Source: a virus
DNA: 34,161 bases
Reading direction: 5' to 3' (one strand)
IMG/VR virus record: IMGVR_UViG_3300043411_001016
Span: 1-34,161 of that record
Positions 1 through 9,379 of the stretch are shown piece after piece; positions within the stretch are counted from its first letter, which is position 1, and each line of letters begins with the position of its first letter. The translations under genes were made by a program, and so were the position numbers. The notes beneath the pieces were generated by a model, which had not been told where the DNA came from, made no database searches, and saw only the letters and a program-made list of their open reading frames with translations.

Positions 1-221
1 AGAGACAAGCGTTGAATCATGAAGTTCAAAGAAACAGGATCGACAGTCAAATTCTGATATTGTAGGAACCTGAAGGACGTTCTTCAATACCAGTGAATTG
101 AGTTTGATTTCATTTGTATTGAAGAGTTGACGCACCGATCTGAACAGGAGTTCAGAATCTTGATGACGTCTTTGAGAAGTTCAAAGAAGTATGTGAACAC
201 AAGCTTCTTCGGTTCCACGAA
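1..221. repeat. Left copy of terminal overlap (circular genome)
   Basis: Bases 1-221 match 33941-34161 except for one base: A at 97, G at 34037. The overlap lies inside the terminase gene and keeps its frame. The difference changes an Ile codon (ATT) to Val (GTT) just before the Walker B strand. This is most simply an assembly overlap of a circular or circularly permuted genome, with one real polymorphism or error. A true terminal repeat is less likely because it would cut the terminase gene. Confidence 0.9.
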
Positions 222-1131
222 TCCCGGTTGAAAGTGACACGGTCGAGTCAAACGCATACGAATCAATCGTGACTTCATGGAAGGAGAAGATCCAAACGAA
301 TATGAATTCATTTCTGCTTCGATATACGACAATAAGTTTCTTCTTGAAAACAATCCCGAATACCTGAAAGCATTGCTTGCTCTTCCTGAAAAGCAACGTC
401 GTGCATACTTGGAAGGTGATCGAGATGTATTTGAATGACAATATTTCACGGAGTTCAGGCGCAACATTCACGTGATTGAAACACCGTATATTCCAACTGA
501 ATGAGTTGAACGTCGCATCATTGCGCTTGATTACTGATTCACGAATCCTTCTGCATTATACCGAATGAGTCAGGACACGCAGTCAGAAGTTGTTTGCTAT
601 CGTGAATTGTACGTAACTTGAAAAACATACAAGCAACTTCACCAACTCGCATGCGATCTGACAACATCGCAAGAAAAGATTGATTTCGTTGTTGCTGATC
701 CTGCAGTTGTGAACAAAAAATCAGAGACAGGAGGAATGACATTCAAACAAACACGAACTTCTTTCAGAGTAATTTCTTGAAACAATTCGCGTGACGATTG
801 ACGATCTTTGTTCCGTGATTACATTCACGAAACTGCTGAATGAAATTGATTGTCGTTGAAATTCACTTCGAATTGCACACAAGCAATCAGAACAATTCCT
901 GAACTCATTCACGACGAAACACGTGTTGAAGACGTTGATTCCAAAGGAGAGGATCATGCTGCTGACGCTATCAGATATTGACTGCTTGCATTCTGAAGAA
1001 AAAGCAATACAACAAAAAAAATCAGTCAATCAAATAAGAGTTTGTCCATGCAGAATATCAATTCCAAAATACAGGAAATTTCAAAAAGAAGAGACGGACG
1101 CAAAAACAATTCACTGACAAAAAGCTTTTAG
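1..1131 (+). CDS. terL: Terminase large subunit, C-terminal 376 residues (continues from 33674)
   Basis: This is the ATPase/nuclease motor that packages DNA into the prohead. The reading frame enters at base 1 and joins the piece starting at 33674; together they make 465 residues. Visible motifs are the Walker B strand FDFICIEELT (bases 103-132), the coupling motif STNPGGKGHGRVK (bases 214-252), and three acidic sites of the RNase H-like nuclease: ALDYGFTNP, VVADPAVV and the C-terminal DHAADAIRYG. TGA supplies two glycines of PGGKGHG and the glycine of DYGF, where the family has Gly. Without recoding the gene is split into many short frames. It ends at TAG 1129-1131, 14 bases before the portal start. 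Confidence is high. Confidence 0.95.
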
Positions 1132-1145
1132 TTTCTCAACTATAG

Positions 1146-3701
1146 ATGACAGACGCTTCAAAAAAAGGAATGAAACCAACACAGTCACAGCGTGGGAAGA
1201 AGAAGAATGCTGATCCTACACTTGGACGTTTGGGATCGTCTTGAACGTCAATCATGTCTTGAATGATTCAAGAGGACTACAATTCAGCGTTGACAGGAAC
1301 GGTTGGTATTGCAACATACAACAAAATGAGAAGGTCCGACGCAATGGTGTTTGCGACACTTCTTGCATGTGAACTTCCTATCAGATCAACAAAGCGATTC
1401 ATCGATGCGTCACGTGATGAAAATGACGAAGTATCTGAACAATCAAAGGAAGTTGCAAGCTTCGTTGAAGATGCTTTGTTCAAACAAATGTCGATCACTT
1501 GGGATTCTCTCCTGACAGAGATTTTGACTTTTTACACGTTCGGTTTCTCACTTTTTGAAAAAGTATATACAACGCGTGACGACAAAGTGATTCTCGAAAG
1601 TCTTTCTTCAAGAAAGCAATCCACGATCCTGAAGCGACAGACGTCTGATTGATATTCAGGAGTTCAACAACAGTTGATGAATTTTGACGATGACGGTGAA
1701 CCAACAGGGATCGTCGACATTCCTTCCGAAAGACTTGTGCGTTTCACGTTCCGTCAGGAGGGTGACAACTACGAAGGAGTCTCTTTGCTTCGTTCTGCGT
1801 ATAAACATCGACGGTATAAAGATCAGTTGTACAAGTTCGATGCAGTGAAACACGAACGTCAATCAGTTGGTATTCCTGTGATATATCCTGCAAGCGGTGC
1901 AAAAGATTCTGATCTTGATATTGCACAAGACATCGTTGAGAATATCAGAGCCAATGAGTCAGGCGGAATCATTATGCCGTGACCAAAATCAGAAGGTCGA
2001 GAGATCGAAATGCTTGACATGAAAGGAGCTTCAACTTCTGATCTTCGGACTTCAATCAATCACCACAACCGCGAGATCTCAAAGAATGTTCTTGCGCAAT
2101 TCTTGGAACTTGGAAACACAGAGAGCTGAAGTCGTGCTTTGTCAGAGGATCAATCAGATCTGTTCTTGCTTGGCTTGACAGCAGTTGCGAACTATATATC
2201 AGATATTTTCAATCGCTACGTGATCCCTGAACTTGTCGATCTGAACTTCGATGTTCAGGAATATCCGCACTTGAAGTTCAACAAACTCGGGAACATAGAC
2301 TTTGCAAGAGTATCGACAGCAATTTCAACTCTTGCGCAAGGTGGAATAATCAAAGCAGACGACAGGCTGGAAACTCATATCCGTGATCTGTTCGATCTTC
2401 CTTCACGTGAAGAAGAAGTGACACAGACACAACCAACAGAAGAAGCTCCAAAGGAAGCAGATCCTGCACCTGAACAAAAACATTCTCACGAGCATGAACA
2501 ACGATGACACTTCGATGAAGATTATCGGAACATTTCTCAAATGTTTGACAACAAGTTCATCATTCAGCTTCAGAATGAGACAGCTGACGGCGAAAACTAC
2601 GCTGAAGTAAAAAAAAAATGATTGAAGATAAATGAGTATGAAAGTAGAGCATCACGTCCTTTGACGTTCGCTGAACGCAAGGTCAACTTTGATTCATTGA
2701 ACAGATCGATCGATACTTTCCAAAAGATACTTGAAGAGAAGGTTGCAGAGATAACCATTGAAATGAAGACGGACCTTCTTGCACAGGTCAAGCGCGCAGT
2801 CGAATCAAACGACATAAAAGCAGTCTGACAGATCAATGCTAAATACAGCGGAAAGCTTTCCTCTGCTCTTTCTGATGTACAAAAAGAAATGTTCGAGATC
2901 GGGAAGAAGACGGCTGCAGTCGAAATGAATGTTCAGGTTCCGCCAACAAAGAAAGAGGTGCGCGGTGCATTGCGTGTGCAAAATGACAACATCATTGCGA
3001 AAATGAAGAATGATCTTGATCAGGCAACAAAGACCGCTGTGCTGACTACCGTCAACAACAACGCTTGATCCATTACTGTAGCAAGTGCTTCAACTGCTAT
3101 CAGTGCAGCAAACACTGCAATCGATCAGACACTTGCAAAGATAGCAGGAAACTTGAACACGTTGTGACTTGTTTGAGCGATCAATCTTTGACGTGCAACT
3201 ATATACGAACGCTATCCTGAAAAAATATATTGATTCCAATACTCCGCTATCCTCGACGAAAATACAACTGACTATTGCGCAAGTCTTGACGGCCGTGTTG
3301 TTGAAGCATGATCTCCTGAATTTTATGCGTACATGCCGCCGAAGCACTACAACTGCAGATCAGTTCGAGTTGAAATTCTTCTCGACGAAACATTCAAGCC
3401 GAAGTTCACAGGGATCCCTTCTTCAATTCCTGCACCTTCGACAGTCGACACATTCAAGAACTTGAAGTGACCGATTGTCTTGAAGAACTCTCCTGCGGTT
3501 GCACAGATAAAGTCAGAACTACAAGAACGCAAGGACAAGCTTGCTGAACTTGAAAAACTTTGATTGTTCCCAAACAGACAGGACGCACACAAAGAGCGTA
3601 TTGACCAACTTGAAAAATCACTGAAGAAAGTTTTCTTTGAAGATGTGAAGGAAATTTTGACTGAAGAATGAATCCGTTTCAAAGAATCGCTTGACAAATA
3701 A
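1146..3701 (+). CDS. Portal (Mu gp29/DUF935-like) fused to MuF-like minor head protein
   Basis: One uninterrupted 851-residue frame in code 25. Residues about 35-455 resemble the DUF935/Mu gp29 portal family: a ring protein at the capsid vertex through which DNA enters and leaves. A charged linker rich in Glu, Pro and His follows (about 425-455), then a helical region. Residues about 690-740 hold the MuF/SPP1 gp7 signature: an LDE stretch, Y-C-A-S-L-D-G at 710-716 and H-Y-N-C-R-S at 734-739, probably metal-binding. A coiled C-terminus ends the protein. In Mu these are two adjacent genes; here I see no stop or start between them. About 17 of 47 glycines are TGA. ATG 1146 follows the terminase stop closely. 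Confidence 0.88.
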
Positions 3702-3719
3702 GATGTAAAACTTTATCTT
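3691..3719 (+). promoter_or_regulatory. Possible sigma70-type promoter
   Basis: TTGACA at 3691-3696, a 17-base spacer, and TATCTT at 3714-3719. It overlaps the end of the portal gene and would start transcription only a few bases before ATG 3729. TTGAC is frequent in these coding sequences, so chance is a real possibility. Confidence 0.3.
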
Positions 3720-3728
3720 GCCGATGTA

Positions 3729-4055
3729 ATGCTTTCACAGATCCTGATTGAAGTTGACGAAAATCTCAACGTGAACGTTCACTACAATGACAAAGCCTGA
3801 ATGGCTGTTGCACTGTTGTGAGCTGTTGAAGTTGCGAAAGAAGCACTTCTTGAAAGAATAAAGAATGCTTCGAAAACAAGCATTGCGTGAGGCGAAAAGG
3901 AGATTGCATGACAGGAAGTTGCTTTGAAAAAAGATGAAGCGATCGGTGTGTACTTGAAAGCTTGGAAACTTATTGAATCGAGAATCACGGCAATACGCAA
4001 AGCAGACGATCAATCGGAATTCTGTGTCAATAAATCTTTACTTGATACTTTGTAA
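3729..4055 (+). CDS. Hypothetical protein, head region
   Basis: A 108-residue protein between the portal and the protease/scaffold. It starts with MLSQILIEVDENLNVNVHYN, and its middle is rich in Ala, Lys and Glu and probably helical. Five TGA codons are read as Gly. It ends at TAA 4053-4055, one base before the next ATG, which suggests translational coupling. I do not recognise the family. Position suggests a head accessory or assembly role. Confidence 0.75.
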
Positions 4056-4056
4056 A

Positions 4057-5277
4057 ATGCCACAAGTCAAAGCATGGATCTTCAATCAGTTCAACGAGGA
4101 CGGAAAGAAGTTCGAACCCGGAGCAGAAGTGAAGATTCAGATCATGCGTACTGGTGAACGGAATCACCCGACATACTGAAAAGTCTCTGTCACACATAAT
4201 ACATTGAATGATGTATTGCAGAACTTTGAATCACGTGAAAGGGGAATTGATCTTGTTGTCGACGAAAACCACGAGCCTGATCACAAGGCACTTGGAGTGT
4301 TTCAGCAACTATACATGGAGGGAAAAGATGCTTTGTTTGCGGTGATCAAGCTGACCAAGAAGGGCGCTGATCTGTTGACAGAGTGAGCATATAAATATTT
4401 TTCACCTGAAATCGTGTTCAAAAAGACCGATGAAGAAACCTGAAGTGTTCAGAAAAATTTGCTTTTGTGAGGTGCTTTCACGAACAGACCGTTCTTCAAA
4501 AAGATGCAACCTCTTTTTGCGACCGAAGCAGCCGACACAGAAACAGACGAAACAATGAACACTGATTCAATTTTATTCTTTGAAAACAAACAACCTATGA
4601 AGACATTGATTGAAATGCTTTTGAAGTTTGCTGAATCTAAAACGATCAGCAAAGATGAAAAAGTACAACTTTCAGAACTTTGGGAGAAGGCTGACGAAAG
4701 TGACAAGACTGACGAAATGAAAGCTCACGTCACTGAAGCACTAGCTTTCGGAGAGGAGGAAACAACTGAAGAGACCAAAGAGGAGGAGGAGAAAACAGAG
4801 GAAACAACTGAAGAGACAACCGAGGAGACACCAGTTGAAGCAGCTGAATTGCCTGACGAAATCAAGGCTGTTCAAGCGAATGAAAACGGACAATACGTCT
4901 TCGATGAAAATCAAATGCAGTTCATGAAGAACATTGTTTCCAAGGCAGGACAAATGATTGCTGAAGCAAGAAGAACAAAGCTCGAGAGTTCAATCAAGTG
5001 ATTCGCATTCAGTGAGACGAACAAGAAAGGTGTGATCCTTCCGAAGAACCTGAAGGAGATCGTCGACTTTGCAGTTTCTTTGAACGAGAATCAAGCAGGA
5101 AAATTCGTTGCTATTATGTCAAAACTTCAAGCTGTTTCGGCTGCTGAAGTAGGACACAACAAGGAAGGAAAACCTGTCAGCTTGACTGAAAAGGAAGAGA
5201 TGAAATTCTTCACGGAGAAACTCGGATTGAATGCTGAAGAAGCAGCTGAAGCATACAAACTTTCACAGAAAAAATAG
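4057..5277 (+). CDS. Mu I-like prohead protease with scaffold domain
   Basis: 406 residues. The N-terminal half matches the phage Mu I protein: VDENHEPDHKALG at 68-80, then EGAYKYFSPE at about 109-118 and GGAFTNRPF at about 138-146, the places where Mu I relatives have G-EYRYFSPE and TNRPF. The glycines before AYKYFSPE and AFTNRPF are TGA. A Glu/Thr-rich repeat (bases about 4757-4850) and a long helical C-terminus follow, as expected for a scaffold attached to its maturation protease. In Mu the scaffold Z is made from an internal start of I; in-frame ATGs at 4504, 4555 and 4600 could do the same, but I cannot show this. It precedes the decoration and capsid genes, as in other Mu-type head modules. 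Confidence 0.88.
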
Positions 5278-5317
5278 TCAAAACCTGTAATTACTTTATT
5301 TTGTTTTTTTGAACAAC

Positions 5318-5785
5318 ATGGCAGCAAAAACAGCAGCTCACGATTCAATGAGAAAACCCGGCGAATACGTTGCATATCCTATCAAGGCAAGCGCTCCAAA
5401 AATTTGGAAAGGCGCTCCGATCTTCATAAATTCTTCAGGACATGCGTATGCAAACGACGGAACAACTTTGACAATTGCAAACGGAGACATGTTCGTTGGA
5501 ATTTCTGACGATACTGTTGACAATAGCGCAGGTGCATTCGGTGACAACTATGTCAGAGTTTGGGCGTCAGGTATGGTTGCAATGCCAATTGCAGCAACAG
5601 CAGCACAAACTGACGTTGGTCAGCTTGTATACGTAAACAACGCAACAGATGACGCACTCGTGACTCTCACTTCTGACACTGGAAATCCACAAGTATCAGT
5701 TGGAAGAGTTGTCGAGATTCTCTCAACAACAAGCGTTCTTGTCGCATTGACTGGAGTCTATTCAGTAGCAGCAAACGGAGCATAA
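5318..5785 (+). CDS. Head decoration / capsid-stabilising protein
   Basis: 155 residues starting MAAKTAAHDSMRKPGEY at ATG 5318; an in-frame TTG nine bases earlier is less likely. The protein is rich in beta strands, Val, Thr and Ala, and the residues around GAPIFINSSGHA and GQLVYVNNA look like the small beta-barrel decoration or DUF2190-like proteins often coded just before the major capsid gene. All 14 glycines use GGN and none uses TGA, as in the neighbouring capsid gene and unlike the rest of the genome. A T-rich leader (TTTATTTTG) lies about 20 bases before the start. Assignment rests on fold impression and position. Confidence 0.7.
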   Translation: MAAKTAAHDSMRKPGEYVAYPIKASAPKIWKGAPIFINSSGHAYANDGTTLTIANGDMFVGISDDTVDNSAGAFGDNYVRVWASGMVAMPIAATAAQTDVGQLVYVNNATDDALVTLTSDTGNPQVSVGRVVEILSTTSVLVALTGVYSVAANGA

Positions 5786-5826
5786 TCCGTTCGTAAATAT
5801 TTCTTTACTATTTTTTTTGTAATACA

Positions 5827-6708
5827 ATGTTGAATAAAGGCGATTTGACAAGATTGATGACTGCAGGATTGCAGACGGTCTTCTCCAAAGGAGTGTCTTC
5901 ATATACTCCAATTTACCCTGCATTGACAACGGAAGTTGAATCAGTAGGTGCAAGCGAGATCTATGGACGACTCGGTGCAAACCCTTCTTTGAGAGAATGG
6001 AGAGACGAAAGAATGCCAAAAAAACTTCTTGAAAACGGCTTCACCGTAGTCAATAAAGATTGGGAAGCAACCATTTCTGTTTCAAGAAATGCTATCAAAG
6101 ATGACAGATACGGTCAGATCAAGATCCAAGTGCAAGCACTCGGATTCGCAGGTGCAAAAGGCTACGATCAAGCATACGCAACAGTCGTTGAAGCAGGAAC
6201 AGCAGCACTTTGCTACGACGGACAGTATTTCTTTGACACAGATCATGCAGAAGGTGAATCAGGAACACAAGCGAACTACGCTACAGGAACAGCGCTTTCT
6301 GTTGCAAATGCAAAGACTGTGATCACAGCAATGCAGAACTTCAAAGATGACAGAGGTATCAATGCAGGAATCAATCCGACGCATATCATGGTTCCGCCTG
6401 CTTTGAGATTCACAGCAAATGAAATCTTCGATCCAAAAGGAACAGGAGACACAAATGCGAACACAAGCTTGAAGGGAGTTTTGCAAATTATTGTGAATCC
6501 TTTCTTGACTTTGGCGACTACTTGGTACGTAATGGACTTGTCTCAACCAGTCAAGCCTATTATATATCAAAACAGACAACCTCTCGAATTTTCAAACACT
6601 GAAACAGGTGACGCAGCATTCAGCAGAAAAGAAATTCAATACGGTGTTGACGCAAGATTTGCGTTCGCATACGGTGATTGGAGAACTGCCTACAGAGCTA
6701 TTGCCTAG
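5827..6708 (+). CDS. Major capsid protein, Mu gpT-like
   Basis: 293 residues with the pattern of the Mu major head subunit family: an N-terminal MLNKGDLTRLMTAGLQTVFS, a REWRDERMPKKL loop, an ISVSRNAIKDDRYG segment, FDTDHAEGE, and a C-terminal domain ending YGVDARFAFAYGDWRTAYRA. It assembles the icosahedral shell on the scaffold coded at 4057. It is intact even in the standard code: all 24 glycines are GGN. It ends at TAG 6706-6708, followed within ten bases by a strong hairpin, so head transcripts may end or be stabilised here. Family call is confident. Confidence 0.92.
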   Translation: MLNKGDLTRLMTAGLQTVFSKGVSSYTPIYPALTTEVESVGASEIYGRLGANPSLREWRDERMPKKLLENGFTVVNKDWEATISVSRNAIKDDRYGQIKIQVQALGFAGAKGYDQAYATVVEAGTAALCYDGQYFFDTDHAEGESGTQANYATGTALSVANAKTVITAMQNFKDDRGINAGINPTHIMVPPALRFTANEIFDPKGTGDTNANTSLKGVLQIIVNPFLTLATTWYVMDLSQPVKPIIYQNRQPLEFSNTETGDAAFSRKEIQYGVDARFAFAYGDWRTAYRAIA

Positions 6709-6717
6709 GCAAAAGCA

Positions 6718-6760
6718 CTATACGAACGACGGCGAAAGTCGTCGTTCAATATAGTCCTTT
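6718..6760 (+). terminator. Hairpin terminator after the capsid gene
   Basis: Stem GAACGACG (6724-6731) pairs with CGTCGTTC (6740-6747), and outer arms CTATA (6718-6722) and TATAG (6750-6754) extend it. A short pyrimidine-rich run (TCCTTTCGTTTT) follows. It may stop part of the transcription or protect the capsid mRNA 3' end. Confidence 0.7.
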
Positions 6761-6783
6761 CGTTTTATACACTATATATTCAC

Positions 6784-7215
6784 ATGACGAAAATGATTGT
6801 CAGCCTGCACAAAGGTCACCCAACTGGAACAATGAGAAGATGCGGAATTGAATTCACCAAAGAAAAGAAAGAGATTGATGTCTCAAAAGAAGATGCTTTG
6901 ATCATTGAAAATGAAAGACGACTTGTTGTCTCAAAAGAAGATGCTTTGATCATTGAAAATGAAAGACGACTTGTTGTCTCCAAGGACATGACAAGGGAAA
7001 TCAAGCAAGACGAAGTCAAGCCTGTGAGTACAGGAGTAGTTGCAGAAGAATCAAATGAAACTGATTCTGATCCTGTGCCTTCTTCAAAGGTAAAAATTGA
7101 TTACGAAGAAATGACAATGAGTGAATTGAAAATGATGTTGACAAACGCAGACGTTGAATTCGGAGCAAGAGCAAGCAAGAGCGATCTGATAAAGCTTGCG
7201 AAGAAATTGAAATAA
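6784..7215 (+). CDS. Hypothetical protein with internal duplication and C-terminal HeH/SAP-like motif
   Basis: 143 residues. A 16-residue unit, VSKEDALIIENERRLV, occurs twice in tandem, coded by two identical 48-base units (6880-6927, 6928-6975). The last 35 residues, MTMSELKMMLTNADVEFGA and the following Lys-rich helix, look like the short helix-extension-helix/SAP-type motif seen at the end of several small phage head and tail proteins. Its place directly after the capsid gene suggests a head or neck accessory protein. No TGA is used. TTTTATAC and TATATATT lie just upstream. Confidence 0.75.
   Translation: MTKMIVSLHKGHPTGTMRRCGIEFTKEKKEIDVSKEDALIIENERRLVVSKEDALIIENERRLVVSKDMTREIKQDEVKPVSTGVVAEESNETDSDPVPSSKVKIDYEEMTMSELKMMLTNADVEFGARASKSDLIKLAKKLK
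6880..6975 (+). repeat. 48-bp exact tandem duplication within a CDS
   Basis: Two identical 48-base units, 6880-6927 and 6928-6975, followed by the first five bases of a third. The unit length is a multiple of three, so the frame is kept and 16 residues are duplicated. Perfect identity suggests a recent event or a repeat that varies in copy number. Confidence 0.95.
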
Positions 7216-7240
7216 TATCTTTATATTTGCTTTTGAAAAG

Positions 7241-7348
7241 ATGTCATTCATAAACATTCTATACTTTGTGTGAGGATTCATTGTTTGAATTGCTTTCAAC
7301 TTCTCGCTTGCTGTTTTGATCGTTGGTATGGAAATGAAAAGGAAGTAG
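7241..7348 (+). CDS. Small single-span membrane protein
   Basis: 35 residues, almost all hydrophobic between Ile4 and Val28, ending in MEMKRK, so probably one membrane segment with a basic inner end. Two TGA codons give the Gly residues of FVGGF and IVGI. It ends at TAG 7346-7348. CTTTATATTTG lies about 20 bases before ATG 7241, the same type of leader as other genes here. Function unknown; too short to assign a holin role. Confidence 0.6.
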
Positions 7349-7373
7349 TATTTATTTCAGAAATCAAGACAGA

Positions 7374-7601
7374 ATGTCAGTTGAGAAATCAAGAGGTGTC
7401 GGACTGTGACAGATTATGTGAACATTGATTGTCTCCTGAATATACGCGTATTTGTTGCACTCACAACAAGCAATCCCCTGAATGATCGACTGGCTATTCT
7501 GACTTGCAATTTCAACTCTCATAATAGGTGAGAAGTGAGTTGAATTCATAAAGAAACGACCGAATAATTGAAACAACGGGAACAACGACAGGAGGGAATA
7601 A
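7374..7601 (+). CDS. Small membrane protein, two predicted spans
   Basis: 75 residues with hydrophobic stretches near residues 12-27 and 38-54 and a hydrophilic, Asn- and Arg-rich tail (KKRPNNGNNGNNDRRE). About six glycines are TGA, so the frame is invisible in the standard code. The layout resembles small holins or spanin-like proteins, but the lysis cluster lies 13 kb away with its own holin candidate, so a role in the head-tail region or host membrane is equally possible. Start ATG 7374 is preceded by TATTTATTTC. Confidence 0.65.
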
Positions 7602-7624
7602 AATCTTTTATTGCATATATATCA

Positions 7625-8092
7625 ATGGTATACAACACAGCTTCAGAAGTACGCACTGCAGGCGGGTTTGACAACAATACTGACATCACCGACATTGTGA
7701 TTGACTGACACATTGCTGACGCAAACAGTGTCTTGCTTGGTTACATGGCGAGCATGTACGTATTGACTGGATTTGCGGGATCGAACTTCACTGATTCACA
7801 TGGTGAACGTATGCTGAAAAAGATTGAACTCCTCCTTGCAACTTGATACTTGCTTCTTGACGAATACGGTCCGAACCAATTCGGGAAGAATCCTGAAAGT
7901 GAAGGACTGATCAAAAAAGCAATGGACATGATCGATGCAATAATCGGAGCAAAAGGAAAAGACAGAGTGCGTTTGATATGAGTTGACTGAACAGAATTCA
8001 CTCTTGCTTGATTCACTTCAACACGCTGAACCATGCGTTCAACTTGATTCGTTGGGAACGAAAGCAAGTTTTCAGTCGATGACGAATTCTAA
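7625..8092 (+). CDS. Head-tail connector, Mu gp36-like (DUF1320)
   Basis: 155 residues. The first half is helical, with the pattern of DUF1320 proteins: DITDIVIDGHIADANSVLLG, then MLKKIELLLATGYLLLDEYG. These proteins lie after the capsid gene in Mu-type phages and are thought to act as adaptor/connector subunits. The C-terminus GTEFTLAGFTSTRGTMRS is TGA-rich. Its TAA at 8090-8092 is directly followed by ATG 8093, so the next gene is probably translationally coupled. Confidence 0.72.
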
Positions 8093-8578
8093 ATGGTGCA
8101 GATTGCTTTTTCAGTATCATGACAACAGCAACTTTCTCGTAATCTGCGCGTACTTGTGCAGAACATATCGAACATGGAATGATTCTATAATTCGGCAATT
8201 GATCTTGTTGAGAAGAGGACTGACGAAGTCTTTGCTTGACGTGGTCAGAATGTCGAAAAGAATCCTTCTTGGAAAGCATTGTCATTCAGCACACAGGACG
8301 CAAGGGCAAGGCGTATGTGATACTATAAGAAGGAACCGAACAGGCCTTCGATCATGCGTTGGACATGAAGACTTCAGGAGGACAGAAAGAGGGAAGTCCA
8401 CAAGGATCATTGATTGCTTGCGTTCAATGCTCCGTATGCACAGTTTCACCAAACAGGAGGTTGAAGACTTCCGAGACGTGCAATCATTGATCTTGATAAT
8501 AAAACAAACGCAGAAATTGTCAGAGCAATGCAAAAAAAGATAAATGATGACATAGGAATATTTGGATTGCAAACATAG
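8093..8578 (+). CDS. Tail completion / virion morphogenesis protein, Mu gpG-like
   Basis: 161 residues. The C-terminal half carries the family signature: IMRWTGRLQ, then LLAFNAPYAQFHQTGGGRLP and RRAIIDLD, matching the usual order of R-TG-L, VPYA-IHQ-GG, and LPARPFL in Mu G / P2 S-type proteins. These proteins join or finish head and tail. Several conserved glycines (TGR, GGGR) include TGA codons. The gene starts at the base after the previous stop and ends in a strong terminator that overlaps its last codons. Confidence 0.82.
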
Positions 8579-8600
8579 TCTTGCAGTCCATTTTTTTTTT
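8564..8600 (+). terminator. Intrinsic terminator
   Basis: GGATTGCAA (8564-8572) pairs with TTGCAGTCC (8581-8589) with one G-T pair and an 8-base loop, followed by an A and ten Ts. The stem's left arm lies in the last codons of the gpG-like gene. It separates the head genes from the tail genes. Confidence 0.88.
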
Positions 8601-8637
8601 CCTATGCTGACATAAATTCTACTTACTTATTTATAGA

Positions 8638-9138
8638 ATGTCCGAGCCAATAACCGCTCTGCAAGAGATGTTGAAGGGTGCAACGATCAATGCGTCCTCT
8701 CCTCTTTTCGGTATCAAAAAAGTGTACTTCGGTGATCCTGTCCTGATCCCTGCGTCTTCACTTCCTGCTCTGACGATCTCTCCGAAGGAAGATATTTTCG
8801 ACAGAAGGGGTTCACGCTATGATCAGAAAAACCACAAAATCGAAATCCGTTTGGTATACAATCAAAGGGATTTTTTCGGTGCTGAATGATCAGACGAAGA
8901 GAAGGTTGCGATCGTTGCAGATTGTTTGGCAAAGATAGGGGAAGTCACAGATCACAGCACAGACGCATTGACTGTCTGCTGACTGATACAGAACAACCCG
9001 TCTTTGACGTACACTGAATGAAATGCTTCAGAAGATTGCAGAGTTGTTTCAGTTACGTATTGACTCACGTCAGAAAGGTGATTTGCTACGTACGAAGCAG
9101 TTGTTGAAGTAATGGTGAAAGTAATCGGGGACAGGTAA
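8638..9138 (+). CDS. Putative tail terminator / minor tail protein
   Basis: 166 residues, first of the tail cluster. It has a mixed alpha/beta pattern: a short helix (EPITALQEMLKGA), strands around VYFGDPVLI, PALTISPKE and HKIEIRLVY, a helix with an EEKVAIVADCLAKI core, and a C-terminal strand YEAVVEVMVKVIGDR. This order and size fit the tail-terminator fold of proteins that cap the tail tube in siphoviruses, and the gene order (before the tube) agrees. No diagnostic motif is visible, so the name is inferred from shape and position. Confidence 0.6.
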
Positions 9139-9166
9139 AGATTTTTATTCTTTTTTTTACGCTTTC

Positions 9167-9352
9167 ATGCAAAAGGTAAAGAACACTTCTTCTGAAAGGC
9201 AGGCAATCACAAACATTCCTGCATTCGAGGCAGGAGAGGAAAGAGTTGTTGAAGACAATATTGCTGTGATCCTTCTTTGAAACACAAACTTCGCTTTGTG
9301 TTGAGATCAAGAATCGTACGAAAAAACTGTGAAGAAAGCAAAAAGTAAATAG
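9167..9352 (+). CDS. Small hypothetical protein, tail region
   Basis: 61 residues, starting MQKVKNTSSERQAITNIPAF and ending in a Lys-rich tail (KKAKSK). Two TGA-coded glycines. It sits between the tail terminator candidate and the tail tube, where Mu-type phages have a short protein of unknown role. I see no motif. A long T-run (TTTTTATTCTTTTTTTT) precedes ATG 9167. Confidence 0.65.
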
Positions 9353-9379
9353 TTTTTTTATACTTACTCACCACAAACA

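Noticed and set aside
7590-7596. AGGAGGG as a Shine-Dalgarno site
   Set aside because: It lies about 30 bases before ATG 7625, too far for a ribosome binding site, and codes Arg-Arg-Glu at the end of the preceding gene.
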